A stretch of 64,000 nt of DNA from an uncultured Microbacterium sp. (GCF_945952435.1 NZ_CAMFHZ010000014.1:25288-89287); one strand, 5' to 3'. Shown: positions 8,951 through 18,010, numbered from the stretch's first letter. A program made the numbers and translations. The notes: generated by a model from the sequence alone, not told the origin.

Positions 8951-9981
8951 GCGCCGCACGGATCTGGACCATCGCCCGCCTGGAGCTCACCCAGCGGCTC
9001 CGCAGCGTCGGCTGGTACATCCTGCTCGGAGTGTTCGCGCTGGTGCTGCTGATCGTCACGGTGCTGACGATCCTCGCCTTCGCGGCCTCGGCCGGCGGAG
9101 GCGGCGCCGCACCCGGCTCGTGGGTCTTCTCCGCGATCGTCATGCTGGTGCTGCTGCTCGTCGTCCTCATCTCGCCGACGCTCAGCGGCTCCTCGATCAA
9201 CGGCGACCGGGATGCGGCGACGCTCGCCTCGGTGCAGACGACGCTCGCGAGCACCGGCGACATCCTGCTCGGGAAGCTGCTGGGCGCCGTCCTCACCGGC
9301 ACGGCGTTCCTCCTGGTGTCGGTGCCGTTCCTCGTGGTCTCGATGTTCGCCGGGGTCGTGCGCCCGGACGTCCTGCTCGTCTCCTTGCTCGTGCTGGCGG
9401 CGGAGATCGTGATCGTCGCAGCGATCGGCGTGGGCTGGAGCGGACTCGTGTCGAGGCCGCTGTTCTCGGTCGCCAACACCTATCTCGTGATCGCGGCGCT
9501 CACCGTCGGCACCCTCATCGCCTTCGGTCTCGGCGGGGCGCTGATCCGCACCGGGACGACGTACCAGTACCGCCTCTACGACGAGACCGGCGCGCCGATC
9601 TGCGATCACTGGGAGCGGAGTACGAGCCAGACGCCGCGATACGACGCGGTCTGGGGCATCCTGGCGGCGAATCCGTTCGTGGTCCTCGCCGACGCCACAC
9701 CGAGCACCTTCGACGAGCGTGGCTACCCGACCGACCTGTTCTCCACGCTCAAGGTGGGGATCCGCTCCGCGCAACTGCCGCCCCAGAACGCACCCTGGGA
9801 CGACTGCCACCCCGGCGTGAACATCCAGAAGACTCCGGAGCAGACGGTCGCAGCGACCGTGCCGAGCTGGTTCGTCGGGCTGGGCATCCAGCTGGTCCTC
9901 GCTGCCGCCCTGTTCGCCGGCGCGTGGGCGCGCACGCGAACGCCGGCGAGGAGACTTCCCCCCGGGACGCGGATCGCCTGA
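8947..9981 (+). CDS. ABC-2 type permease partner
   Basis: The 344-residue protein has about six membrane helices. After an N-terminal cytoplasmic stretch come a helix at about 25-50, helices in the AIVMLVLLLVVLISPTLSG region, three central helices, and a last helix near the C-terminus (about 315-335). An external loop of about 110 residues lies before the last helix. The ATG overlaps the stop of the ATPase gene (ATGA), so the two form one exporter. The substrate cannot be read from the sequence. Confidence 0.85.
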   Translation: MSAARIWTIARLELTQRLRSVGWYILLGVFALVLLIVTVLTILAFAASAGGGGAAPGSWVFSAIVMLVLLLVVLISPTLSGSSINGDRDAATLASVQTTLASTGDILLGKLLGAVLTGTAFLLVSVPFLVVSMFAGVVRPDVLLVSLLVLAAEIVIVAAIGVGWSGLVSRPLFSVANTYLVIAALTVGTLIAFGLGGALIRTGTTYQYRLYDETGAPICDHWERSTSQTPRYDAVWGILAANPFVVLADATPSTFDERGYPTDLFSTLKVGIRSAQLPPQNAPWDDCHPGVNIQKTPEQTVAATVPSWFVGLGIQLVLAAALFAGAWARTRTPARRLPPGTRIA

Positions 9982-10023
9982 TCCCGGCGCGGTGTCGGCG
10001 GCCCGATCTAGACTTGAGGGGTC

Positions 10024-12507
10024 ATGAGCGAAGCCCCTTCCCCCGTCGTCCTACCGCCCGGATCCGGTCCCCGATCCGCTCCGTCCCCCTCCGGTGCGCC
10101 GTCGGACGACCTGCTCGCCGGGCTCAATCCGCAGCAGCTCGACGCCGTGACCTATCGCGGGCAGGCGCTGCTCATCGTCGCGGGCGCGGGATCGGGGAAG
10201 ACGAGCGTGCTCACCCGTCGGATCGCGCTGCTGCTGCGCCAGCGGGAGGCGTGGCCGAGTCAGATCCTCGCGATCACCTTCACCAACAAGGCAGCGGGCG
10301 AGATGCGCGAGCGCGTGGAGCAGCTCGTCGGCGACGCCGCGCGGGGCATGTGGATCTCCACCTTCCACTCGGCCTGCGTGCGCATCCTGCGACGCGAGGC
10401 CGAGCAGTTCGGGTTCACCAGATCGTTCACGATCTACGACTCGGGCGACTCGCGGGCGCTCATCAAACGACTGGTCAAGGACCACGAGGCGGATGCGTTC
10501 GGATTCACGCCCGCTGCGGTGCAGTCCCGCATCTCGAAGCTCAAGAACGAACTGCAGGATGCGGAGTCCTACGCCCGGCAGGCGAACATGTCCGATCCCG
10601 CGGAGCGGGTCTTCGTCGAGGTCTTCGCCGACTATCAGCGACGGCTGCAGAAGGCCAACGCCTTCGACTTCGACGACCTGATCGGCCAGACCGTCTACCT
10701 TTTCCGCGCCTTCCCGCAGGTCGCCGACGTCTACCGGCGTCGGTTCCGGCACATCCTCGTCGACGAGTACCAGGACACCAACGCCGCGCAGTACGCCCTC
10801 ATCCACGAGCTCACCCGACCGGTGCAGGGGAGCGCGCCCGAACCGTATGCCTCGAACGGCATGATGATCTTCGAGCCGGATCCGCAGGAGGCCGCCGGCG
10901 CGGAGCCGGGGGCCGCGCTCACCGTGGTCGGCGACTCCGATCAGTCGATCTACGCGTTCCGCGGCGCGGACATCCGCAACATCAGTGAGTTCGAGCGCGA
11001 CTTCCCGGGGGCCAAGGTCGTGCTGCTCGAACAGAACTACCGGTCGACGCAGAACATCCTCTCCGCCGCCAACGCCGTCATCAGCAACAACTTCGACCGC
11101 AAGGACAAGAAGCTCTGGAGCGACAAGGGCGCGGGGCACGCGATCGTCGGCTTCACGGGCTACTCGCAGCACGACGAGGCGCAGTTCGTCGCCGACGAGG
11201 TCGAGGCGCTGCGACGGGCGGGAATGCCCTACGGCGAGATGGCGGTGTTCTACCGTACGAACTCGCAGTCGCGCGCGCTGGAGGAGATCTTCATCCGCGC
11301 GGCCGTTCCCTACAAGATCATGGGCGGCACGAAGTTCTACGAGCGTGCCGAGATCAAGGACGCGCTGGCCTATCTCGTCGCGGTCGCGAACCCGGCCGAC
11401 GAGATGGCGGTGCGACGGATCCTCAACCGACCGCGGCGGGGTATCGGCGACGTCACGGAGACGGCCATCGCGCGGTTCGCGGAGGAGCACGGATTGAGCT
11501 TCCGGGATGCGCTGGCGCATCCGGCTCAGGTCGGCGTCGGCCCCAAGCTGCAGGCGTCGATCGCCCAGCTCGACGCCGTGCTCCGCGAGGCCTCGGACAT
11601 CATGGTTCCCTCCAGCGGCGAGGTCGCGCCGCCCACCGCCGTCGCAGAGGGGTTGACCCTGCTCATGCAGAAGAGCGGCTACCTGGACGCACTGCGCGCG
11701 AGCCGGGATCCGCAGGACGAGGCGCGTCTGGAGAACGTGGACGAGCTCATCGCCGTGACCCGGGAGTTCGCGCGGAACAACCCGGAGGGCACGGTCGCCG
11801 ACTTCCTGGCCGAGGTCGCGCTGGTCGCCGACTCGGACGATCTGGACGACGAGTCCGGGGTGGTCTCGCTCATGACCATGCACACCGCGAAGGGGCTGGA
11901 ATTCGACGCGGTGTTCGTCACGGGCGTCGAAGAGGACCTCATCCCGCACCGGATCTCGGCGAACGAGCCCGGGGGGCCGCAGGAGGAGCGGCGTCTGTTC
12001 TACGTGGGCATCACCCGCGCCCGGCAGCGTCTGCATCTGTCGCTCGCGATGACTCGTGCCCAGTTCGGCGAGGTGTCCGTGGCGATGCCCAGTCGTTTCC
12101 TTCAAGAGATCCCCGGGGAGCTCATCGACTGGCGTCAGTCGCCCGGCGACGTGAACTCGCGCGGGGGCACGCAGTCGCGGGCGCTCAACGCCCGGCGCCC
12201 GGGCGGCTTCGGCGGATCCGGCGGCGGGTCCGGCGACCGGTTCGCGGCGCGGGCGCTGCCGAAGCGCGAGGGTCTGACCCCCCTCTCGACCGCGATGGAC
12301 AAGTTCCCGAACCGGGTCACCGCGAAGGTGCGCGACAACGGCGACCTCGAGCTCGCGGCGGGAGATCGGATCCGCCACGACGACTTCGGCGAGGGCAGGG
12401 TCGAGGCGATCACGGGCGAGGGCGCCAAGCGCATCGCCCACGTCCGCTTCGACGCCGCGGGCCAGAAGAAGCTCCTCGTCAAGATCGCTCCCATCGCCAA
12501 GATCTGA
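10024..12507 (+). CDS. pcrA: UvrD/PcrA-type superfamily 1 DNA helicase
   Basis: An 827-residue 3'-5' helicase with all SF1A motifs: VAGAGSGKTSVLTRR (motif I), FTNKAAGEM (Ia), VDEYQDTN (II), VVGDSDQSIYAFRGAD (III), LEQNYRS (IV), MHTAKGLEFDAVFVTGVEED (V) and RLFYVGITRAR (VI). A 30-residue insertion between motifs II and III, rich in Glu, Pro and Ala, is as I recall common in actinobacterial PcrA. The C-terminus carries a Gly-rich linker and a Tudor-like tail (HDDFGEGRVEAITGEG), which in PcrA contacts RNA polymerase. Roles are nucleotide excision repair and removal of blocked polymerases. TAGACT at 10009-10014 is the likely -10 box. Confidence 0.94.
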   Translation: MSEAPSPVVLPPGSGPRSAPSPSGAPSDDLLAGLNPQQLDAVTYRGQALLIVAGAGSGKTSVLTRRIALLLRQREAWPSQILAITFTNKAAGEMRERVEQLVGDAARGMWISTFHSACVRILRREAEQFGFTRSFTIYDSGDSRALIKRLVKDHEADAFGFTPAAVQSRISKLKNELQDAESYARQANMSDPAERVFVEVFADYQRRLQKANAFDFDDLIGQTVYLFRAFPQVADVYRRRFRHILVDEYQDTNAAQYALIHELTRPVQGSAPEPYASNGMMIFEPDPQEAAGAEPGAALTVVGDSDQSIYAFRGADIRNISEFERDFPGAKVVLLEQNYRSTQNILSAANAVISNNFDRKDKKLWSDKGAGHAIVGFTGYSQHDEAQFVADEVEALRRAGMPYGEMAVFYRTNSQSRALEEIFIRAAVPYKIMGGTKFYERAEIKDALAYLVAVANPADEMAVRRILNRPRRGIGDVTETAIARFAEEHGLSFRDALAHPAQVGVGPKLQASIAQLDAVLREASDIMVPSSGEVAPPTAVAEGLTLLMQKSGYLDALRASRDPQDEARLENVDELIAVTREFARNNPEGTVADFLAEVALVADSDDLDDESGVVSLMTMHTAKGLEFDAVFVTGVEEDLIPHRISANEPGGPQEERRLFYVGITRARQRLHLSLAMTRAQFGEVSVAMPSRFLQEIPGELIDWRQSPGDVNSRGGTQSRALNARRPGGFGGSGGGSGDRFAARALPKREGLTPLSTAMDKFPNRVTAKVRDNGDLELAAGDRIRHDDFGEGRVEAITGEGAKRIAHVRFDAAGQKKLLVKIAPIAKI

Positions 12508-12558
12508 CCTCGCCGGGATCGCCGTAGCCCTCGCCGAGGATCCGGTTAGGCTGGCGCA

Positions 12559-13692
12559 ATGGCTCTCTTCTCGCGACGCAAGAACCACGACGACGCCTCA
12601 GGATCGGGGGATGCCGCCGCGGCGGTCGACGGTACGGAGACGGAGGCGCACGCTGCCGCCGGCGCAGTCGACGAGGCGTCCGCCCCGGTCGTGAACGTGT
12701 CGGTGCAGGCCTTCCGCGGGCTCGGTACGCCCGCGGGCCCCGACGTGAGTGCCCCCGTCGACGCACCGGAGGCGGGATCGGACCTGCTCGACCCCGTGCC
12801 GGACGACGTGCCGCAGACGGTGGACCCCGCGCAGGCGCCCGTGGCCGGAGGCCGCCCGCCGCTTCCGCTCGCCCCCGCCGATCCGCCGGAGCCGACCGAG
12901 TCGATCCCCGGGATGCCGGACAACGTGCTGCTCCGCGAGGCCCTGGCCATGCTCGGCGAGGACGCGAGCCAGGCGGAGCTGCTCGGGGTGCTCCGACAGT
13001 CGCTGCAGGGCAACCTGTTCCTCAGCGTGCACGGCGATGCCGGTGAGCAGATCAAGGAGGGCAAGCCCCTCTCGATCGCCGTGGTCAACGACGGCGAGAA
13101 CTCCTTCATGCTCGCCTTCAGCACCGCCGCCGCCGTGCGGGACTCCGTGCTGCAGAACGAGGCCGACCCGACGGAGACCTCGGCGGTGATCCAGCCCGTC
13201 CAGGCCGTCTACCAGCAGGTCGTGCAGGGACCGTTCGCCGGCCTCATCATCGACAACGCGTCGGCGCCGAACCGGGTCGTCTTCCCGTCCGAGATCCTGC
13301 AGAAGGCGCTCGAGGAGGGCGACCCCGATTTCGCACTCAAAACGCTGCTCGCGGCGCCGCGAGACGCCGGATCCGAGGTCGGCATCGCCGAGGCGCTGAC
13401 CACGGCGCGGCTGTGGGTGGCGGTCAGCGACGTCGACGGCAATGGCCAGTTCGGCATCGCGGAGGCGCACACCCCGGACGGATCCCGCTACCTGCAGCTG
13501 TTCAGCCACCCGCTGGAGATCATCGCGCTGGGCCGCGGCGATCAGCCGATGCCGTTCAGCGCCGAGCAGCTCGGAGCGGTCATCGCCGAGCACCCCGAGA
13601 TGACGGGCGTGCTGATCGACGCGGCAGGGCCGGCGATCGCGGTGCATCGCGACGCGCTCGGCTCCGTGGTCGCTCTCGCACCGACCGACTGA
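12559..13692 (+). CDS. SseB family protein with two SseB-like domains
   Basis: The 377-residue protein has about 115 disordered acidic and Pro/Ala-rich N-terminal residues. Two SseB-type alpha/beta domains follow. The first runs from about 120 to 240 (NVLLREALAMLGED, SFMLAFSTAAAV, FAGLIIDNAS). The second runs from about 250 to 370 (LWVAVSDVDG, LQLFSHPLEI, VLIDAAGPAIAV). SseB-like proteins are widespread in actinobacteria and of unknown function; the name comes from a Salmonella serine-sensitivity gene. TAGGCT at 12547-12552 is six bases before the ATG. Confidence 0.8.
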   Translation: MALFSRRKNHDDASGSGDAAAAVDGTETEAHAAAGAVDEASAPVVNVSVQAFRGLGTPAGPDVSAPVDAPEAGSDLLDPVPDDVPQTVDPAQAPVAGGRPPLPLAPADPPEPTESIPGMPDNVLLREALAMLGEDASQAELLGVLRQSLQGNLFLSVHGDAGEQIKEGKPLSIAVVNDGENSFMLAFSTAAAVRDSVLQNEADPTETSAVIQPVQAVYQQVVQGPFAGLIIDNASAPNRVVFPSEILQKALEEGDPDFALKTLLAAPRDAGSEVGIAEALTTARLWVAVSDVDGNGQFGIAEAHTPDGSRYLQLFSHPLEIIALGRGDQPMPFSAEQLGAVIAEHPEMTGVLIDAAGPAIAVHRDALGSVVALAPTD

Positions 13693-13853
13693 GCAGCGGG
13701 GAGCCTTACCGACCGCGGCGATCGGAAAACGACAGGAGCGCGCCGGGAAATCAATCGGCGACAGGTCTCGCTCGAAACGGGACACCGTCCTTGCATGCCG
13801 ATATTTCGGGATGCAGGATCAGGGCACATCGCACTGACCGCAAGGACGATCAC

Positions 13854-14471
13854 ATGAACGCCACACCCTCCTCGTCGACCCGCAATCGTCGCAAGATCCT
13901 GGCCGTTCTCGCCGGCGGTCTCGTGCTCGGCGTCGGCGCAGCGATCACCCTGGCCGCCTGGAACGACTCCGAGTTCGCCACGGGCACGTTCACGGCCGGG
14001 TCGTTCAACATGCAGGGTTCGGGCGACGGCACCACCTACGCCGACCACGCGACGAGCCCCGGGCTCGGCCTGACCTTCTCCGCCAACTTCGGCAACCTGT
14101 CGCCGGGCGACGTGGTCTACGCGCCGTACTGGGTGCAGCTGACCGGCACGACCACGGCCAACGCCACGGTCACCCCGTCGCTGGACTCGTCGAGCGGCGC
14201 GAACGCGCCGAACATCTCGTACAAGGTCTACACCGTGGGCGCGGCGACGACCTGCGACGCGACCGGCGTGCAGAGCGGCACCGTGATCCTGACCGGCACG
14301 ACTCTCTCGACCGGAACCGGGGCGACGACCTTCCCCCTCAGCAAGGGAACGGCCGGCAACCCGGGGACGCCGCAGAAACTGTGCTTTGTGGTGACCGCGG
14401 GCAGCCAGGCGGTGCTGCAGCAGGGCGCCACGGCGACTGCGGTCTGGAAGTTCACGGCCACCTCGAATTGA
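13854..14471 (+). CDS. SipW-type signal peptide protein, camelysin/TasA-like (first copy)
   Basis: A 205-residue exported protein. A basic N-terminus (RNRRK) is followed by LAVLAGGLVLGVGAAITLA and the SipW-type cleavage tag AWNDSEFATGTFTAGSF. The rest is Thr/Ala/Gly-rich with beta character and two Cys. This tag is the hallmark of proteins processed by SipW-like signal peptidases; TasA and camelysin relatives assemble into surface fibres or act as proteases. It is the first gene of a tight five-gene cluster that contains such a peptidase. The gap 13693-13853 (about 160 bases) upstream holds the presumed promoter, with no clear box. Confidence 0.78.
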   Translation: MNATPSSSTRNRRKILAVLAGGLVLGVGAAITLAAWNDSEFATGTFTAGSFNMQGSGDGTTYADHATSPGLGLTFSANFGNLSPGDVVYAPYWVQLTGTTTANATVTPSLDSSSGANAPNISYKVYTVGAATTCDATGVQSGTVILTGTTLSTGTGATTFPLSKGTAGNPGTPQKLCFVVTAGSQAVLQQGATATAVWKFTATSN

Positions 14472-14478
14472 GCCCGTC

Positions 14479-15150
14479 GTGGACCCGTCCTCCTCGCGTC
14501 CCGGCGCGCGCTTGCCGACCCGACGGTCGCTGCGGGATCGGCCGAGGAGGCGGCACAGCCTCGCGTCCCGACGACTCAGGGCCGCGCTCGCGGGAGGCCT
14601 CGTGCTGGGCGTGGGCAGCGGGGTGACGCTGGCGAGCTGGAACGACGGCGAGTACGCGCGCGGCACGTTCACCGCGGGAAGCTTCGACATCCTGGGGCTC
14701 GCGGCGAGCACGGGGACGTTCACCAGTCATCCCGTGGGGGCGCCGGCGACCCTGACCTTCGCCCTCGCGGCGGACGCCTCCGCTCTGGCTCCGGGCAAGA
14801 CGGTATACGCGCTGTTCAGCGTGAAGACCGCGAGCGGGTCGGTCGCCGGAACCGTCCGGCTGCAGGGTGCCACCTACGGTGCGGGGACTCTGGCCGACTA
14901 CCTCACCTACGGCGTGAAGACCGTCTCGACGGCGCAGTGCGCGTCCGCGGCCGACTATGCCGCGGGGACCACGCTCATCGCCGACGGCACCGCGCTCAAC
15001 GTGGGTGCCGCGGCGTCCCAGACCGTGCAGGCCAACGGCGCCAACCAGGTGAACTACTGCCTCGCCGTGAGCATGGGCAGCGGCGTCGGGAATGCGGCCC
15101 AGTCGCTCACCGTGAGCCCCGTGTGGCAGTTCGCCGGAACGTCCAGCTGA
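14479..15150 (+). CDS. SipW-type signal peptide protein, camelysin-like (second copy)
   Basis: A 223-residue paralogue of the preceding gene, starting eight bases after its stop at a GTG. A long basic N-region (RRSLRDRPRRR) leads into LAGGLVLGVGSGVTLA and the tag SWNDGEYARGTFTAGSF. The mature part contains two Cys at matching positions (AQCASA and NYCLAV). The signal-tag core is nearly identical to the first copy, and the mature domains have diverged, which points to tandem duplication. No enzymatic motif is visible; a structural surface role is the simplest reading. Confidence 0.75.
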   Translation: MDPSSSRPGARLPTRRSLRDRPRRRHSLASRRLRAALAGGLVLGVGSGVTLASWNDGEYARGTFTAGSFDILGLAASTGTFTSHPVGAPATLTFALAADASALAPGKTVYALFSVKTASGSVAGTVRLQGATYGAGTLADYLTYGVKTVSTAQCASAADYAAGTTLIADGTALNVGAAASQTVQANGANQVNYCLAVSMGSGVGNAAQSLTVSPVWQFAGTSS

Positions 15151-15175
15151 GACCGGTGCCCAGAGAGGAGTCCTC

Positions 15176-15799
15176 GTGGCCGAGACGATCGCCCCGATCC
15201 GCACCCGTCGTGCTCAGAGGGAGGCCGCCGAGCGGCGCCCGCCGCGCGAGCCTCTGTCGGAATCGGCGCACGCGCGGCGGAACCCCGGGGCCGGTGTGGT
15301 CGGCGAGGCCCTGCTGTGGGCGGCCGCGGTGGCGGGCGCGCTCTGCATCGTCCTGGTGATCCTCGCGCTCACGGCGCACATCACGCTCATCCTGTTCCGC
15401 ACCGGATCGATGGCGCCGACGATCCCCGCGGGATCCGTCGCGATCGTGCAGCAGATCCCCGCCGACCGGGTGCACGTGGGCGACGTCGTCACCGTGGATC
15501 GTGCCGGACAGCTCCCGGTCACCCACCGCGTGCGCGCGGTGGCACCGGGAGAGGGCGGAGCGCAGCGCGTGCTGACGCTGCGCGGAGACGCGAACGCCCA
15601 GGACGACCTCGCGCCCTACACGGTGTCCCAGGTGCGCATCGTGCGCTTCGCGATCCCCGGCCTCGCTCCGGCGATCGTGGCCCTCGGGCATCCGTTGGTG
15701 CTCGGCGGGCTGACGCTCGGCGCCGCAGGGCTGGTCACCTGGTCGTTCTGGCCGCGGTCGGTCGCGCGCCGGCGGAGGAGGACGGATCCGTCGTCATGA
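15176..15799 (+). CDS. sipW: SipW-like (ER/archaeal-type) signal peptidase I
   Basis: A 207-residue membrane protease that starts at a GTG. After a cytoplasmic tail comes a helix at about 47-70, then FRTGSMAPTIPAGS with nucleophile Ser78. The general base is His117 (PVTHRVRAV) instead of the Lys of ordinary bacterial LepB, which marks the ER-type/SipW branch; LRGDANAQDD (about 136-144) supplies the acidic residue. A second helix lies at about 170-193. It is embedded among proteins with SipW-type signal tags, so these are its likely substrates. The next gene starts inside its stop (ATGA). Confidence 0.88.
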   Translation: MAETIAPIRTRRAQREAAERRPPREPLSESAHARRNPGAGVVGEALLWAAAVAGALCIVLVILALTAHITLILFRTGSMAPTIPAGSVAIVQQIPADRVHVGDVVTVDRAGQLPVTHRVRAVAPGEGGAQRVLTLRGDANAQDDLAPYTVSQVRIVRFAIPGLAPAIVALGHPLVLGGLTLGAAGLVTWSFWPRSVARRRRRTDPSS

Positions 15800-16440
15800 G
15801 GCGCTGCGGGCGGGTCGTCGCGGTGGCACTGGCGGCCGCCGTCCTCTGGCTGCTCCCCGGGGCTCCGGCCCGCGCGAGCCAGAGCACCGAGGTGATCCAG
15901 GGACGCTACGTCCGCATCGTGTCGACGGCGGACTGGGCGGCCGCCTCCGCACTGGCCGGGGCGAGCGTGCGCTGGGAGCTGACCGTGAGCGCCGACGCCC
16001 CCGACCCCGGCCGGATCCGGCTGGGGATGAGCGGAACGGGCACGGTCGCGCTCGTGGCCGACGTCTCGCTGTGCACCTCCGCCACCGCGGACGGCGCGTG
16101 CACGAGCCCGACCGAGACCCTGCGCACCGACTGGGCGATCCCGAGGGACGGCGTGACCGTCCCTCTGGACGCCGTCCCGTCCGATCGCGTGGCCCATGTC
16201 CGGATCGACGTGCGGATGGAGGGCGCTGGCGCACCGGGAGCCTCGACACAGCTCCGCGTGCACGCGGACGGCCTCGGGGATCGGCTCGAGACGGGCCCCA
16301 CGGATCCCACCGCTCTCGCGACGACGGGTGCAGCCCCGCCGGTCGTCGTGATCGTCGCAGCGGGCCTGTTGATCGCGGCGGGCACCGGCACGCTGCGGGC
16401 CTGGATCCGTCGCGGGCGCCGAGGTGAGGGCTCCCGATGA
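15796..16440 (+). CDS. Exported protein with LAxTG sortase-type anchor
   Basis: The ATG at 15796 overlaps the peptidase stop. The 214-residue product has a classical signal peptide (VAVALAAAVLWLLPGAPARA) and a beta-rich body with a Cys pair (Cys93 and Cys102). Its C-terminus has the full sorting layout: LATTG (174-178), a hydrophobic helix (182-199) and the basic tail RRGRR. LAxTG motifs are used by class E sortases of high-GC actinobacteria. Position suggests it anchors or caps the SipW-processed proteins on the cell wall; this is an inference. No sortase gene lies in the window. Confidence 0.72.
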   Translation: MRRCGRVVAVALAAAVLWLLPGAPARASQSTEVIQGRYVRIVSTADWAAASALAGASVRWELTVSADAPDPGRIRLGMSGTGTVALVADVSLCTSATADGACTSPTETLRTDWAIPRDGVTVPLDAVPSDRVAHVRIDVRMEGAGAPGASTQLRVHADGLGDRLETGPTDPTALATTGAAPPVVVIVAAGLLIAAGTGTLRAWIRRGRRGEGSR

Positions 16441-16964
16441 GGAACGGCTCCCGCATCGTCGCGCTCCTGGGAGCCCTGGCCCTGCTCGTGGGGCTGCAGG
16501 CCCCGGCCGTGCCGCGCACCGACGCGGCCTTCGGCGACGGCGAGTACGCGGCGGCGACCCTCACCGCCACCGCGGTGCCGGCGCCGCAGTCCCTCGCGCC
16601 CGGCTGCGTGCTGACGACCGGTCTCGCCGGAGCGAACCCGGAGGTCACGATCACCTGGCGCATCCCGGCGGGGGCGACGGGGTACAGCAGCGCCGACGCG
16701 GAGTACGGGTGGATCGTCGGCGGGATCCTGACGCCGATCACCGGTGCGCTCCTGGGCAGCATCCATACCACGGGCACGCCCTCGGCGTACACCACGGTGG
16801 TGTCCGCGGGGCTGCTCGGGGGAGTGCTGGGGGGCTCGGTGAAGTTCGGCATCCGTCTCAAGGGACCCGGCTCGTGGACGTCCGGGTGGATCGTCGCGAC
16901 GGCCTCGGCGGGGGTCGCCGGCATCAATCCGACGTGCTCCATGAGCACCGCACCCAGTCCGTGA
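16437..16964 (+). CDS. Exported protein with degenerate SipW-type tag, last gene of the cluster
   Basis: The 175-residue product begins MRNGSRIVALLGALALLVG and continues with DAAFGDGEYAAATLTA, which aligns with the AWND-EFA-GTFTAG tag of the two upstream proteins. Two Cys occur in the mature part (GCVLTTG and NPTCSM). The body is Gly/Thr/Ser-rich and Ig-like in appearance (EVTITWRIPAGATGY). It overlaps the previous gene by four bases. I read it as a third substrate of the local signal peptidase. Family assignment is uncertain. Confidence 0.65.
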   Translation: MRNGSRIVALLGALALLVGLQAPAVPRTDAAFGDGEYAAATLTATAVPAPQSLAPGCVLTTGLAGANPEVTITWRIPAGATGYSSADAEYGWIVGGILTPITGALLGSIHTTGTPSAYTTVVSAGLLGGVLGGSVKFGIRLKGPGSWTSGWIVATASAGVAGINPTCSMSTAPSP

Positions 16965-16996
16965 CGCGGCCCTCTTCGGGCCGCGTGCGGAGGTGG

Positions 16997-17677
16997 TCAG
17001 TCGGCGAGGGCCAGCGCGCGGAACATGTCGCGCTCGCGGAGCGCGTCGCGGCGGCTCTCGACCGGCGTCGTCGCACGCGTCGGAGGGGTGCGCCCCGTGG
17101 TGCGCTGATAGAGCTCGTCGATGAGGCGCGTCGCGAGCCCCACGAGCGAGGCGATCTCGCGGTCGTCCCGGTCGATCCACACGCAGTGGGGCTCGTCGTG
17201 CACCGGCTCGAAGTCGAGGTGCTCCTCCCAGACGAAGAGCGTGCGCTCCGCGCCGAGAACGTGCTGCTGCCACCACACCTGGCGCAGGTAGGTCTTCGGG
17301 ATCCCGCGCCAGGACTTGTTCGTCGTCTTGATCTCGGCGAGCGTGACCCGACCGTCCGCGTCCTGCATGATCCCGTCCGGCGTGGCGAGGTGGCGCGGCT
17401 CGATCTCGGCGCGGAACAGCGCGGACGACGGCAGGATGCCGTGGGTCGCGGCGACCCAGGCGGCGATCTCGGGCTCTCGGCGGCGTCCGTGATCGGTGTA
17501 GGCGTTGCCGGCGAACCGCGGACCGGCGCCGAGCTTGGCGTCCGCGGCACGGCGGATCGACGTCTCGCTCGTGAGTCCGGCGACATCGGTCGCGGTGATG
17601 CCGCGAGCCCTGGCGCGCAGCCAGGCGACCCGGTCGCGCGAGTCGGCGACGATGCGCGCTTCGAGTTCCGGGGTCAC
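16997..17677 (-). CDS. YqaJ-like exonuclease family protein
   Basis: A 226-residue PD-(D/E)XK nuclease. GITATDV, GRRREPEIA, ATPDGIM and EIKTTNKSW give the Glu, Asp and Glu-x-Lys metal-binding set, and QVWWQQHVLG is the typical downstream helix. YqaJ proteins are lambda-exonuclease-like and often phage-derived, but no other phage genes are nearby, so it is probably a domesticated chromosomal copy. The start is a GTG with TAGCCT exactly six bases upstream, giving a leaderless mRNA. It is convergent with the exported-protein cluster. Confidence 0.85.
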   Translation of the reverse strand: MTPELEARIVADSRDRVAWLRARARGITATDVAGLTSETSIRRAADAKLGAGPRFAGNAYTDHGRRREPEIAAWVAATHGILPSSALFRAEIEPRHLATPDGIMQDADGRVTLAEIKTTNKSWRGIPKTYLRQVWWQQHVLGAERTLFVWEEHLDFEPVHDEPHCVWIDRDDREIASLVGLATRLIDELYQRTTGRTPPTRATTPVESRRDALRERDMFRALALAD

Positions 17678-17801
17678 CTGTCGAGGCTACCTCCGACGAC
17701 CGACGCGTCCGCCCTGGCACGCCGGGTTCGCTCGGCGGGCGCGACCCGGGCTGCGCCGAATCGGCCGGACCAGCCGATTTGGCGGGACCACGGGCATCCC
17801 G

Positions 17802-18010
17802 TAAGCTGGTGTCAACCGAAGACCGCCGGTCGTCGTCGTGCGCGTGAGCGCAGGACGATCGAAGCACTGCTGAGCAGGGGCCCGCGCAGGTGACACGAAA
17901 GATTCTCCTGGATTCTGCTCCGTGCGCTTGCGCCGGGGCATTTTTGTTTTTCGCAGAGCGTGCCGCGGACGAGGCCGATGCCCCACCGCCGTGGGGCATC
18001 CCGTACCCAT
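17802..18010 (+). promoter_or_regulatory. rplJ promoter and L10 leader
   Basis: The 345-base gap before rplJ holds a TAAGCT box (17802-17807), so transcription should begin near 17814. The region after it (ACCGAAGACCGCCGGTCG and onward) has the look of the ribosomal protein L10 leader, where the L10-L12 complex binds its own mRNA. An attenuator hairpin with a U tract (17917-17951) and a second strong hairpin (arms GATGCCCCA/TGGGGCATC, 17977-18000) precede the AAGGAG ribosome site. The leader match is from memory of the family; the hairpins are read directly. Confidence 0.75.
17917..17951 (+). terminator. Transcription attenuator in the L10 leader
   Basis: Arms GCTCCG (17917-17922) and CGGGGC (17934-17939), extended inward by GCG/CGC pairs, are followed by TTTTTGTTTTT at 17941-17951. 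It lies upstream of rplJ, so it can only act as an attenuator. It is the only long U tract seen after a hairpin in this window. Confidence 0.7.

Noticed and set aside
16997..17677. Prophage remnant suggested by the YqaJ-type nuclease
   Set aside because: There are no phage structural, integrase or recombinase neighbours, and its codon use and leaderless promoter match the host.
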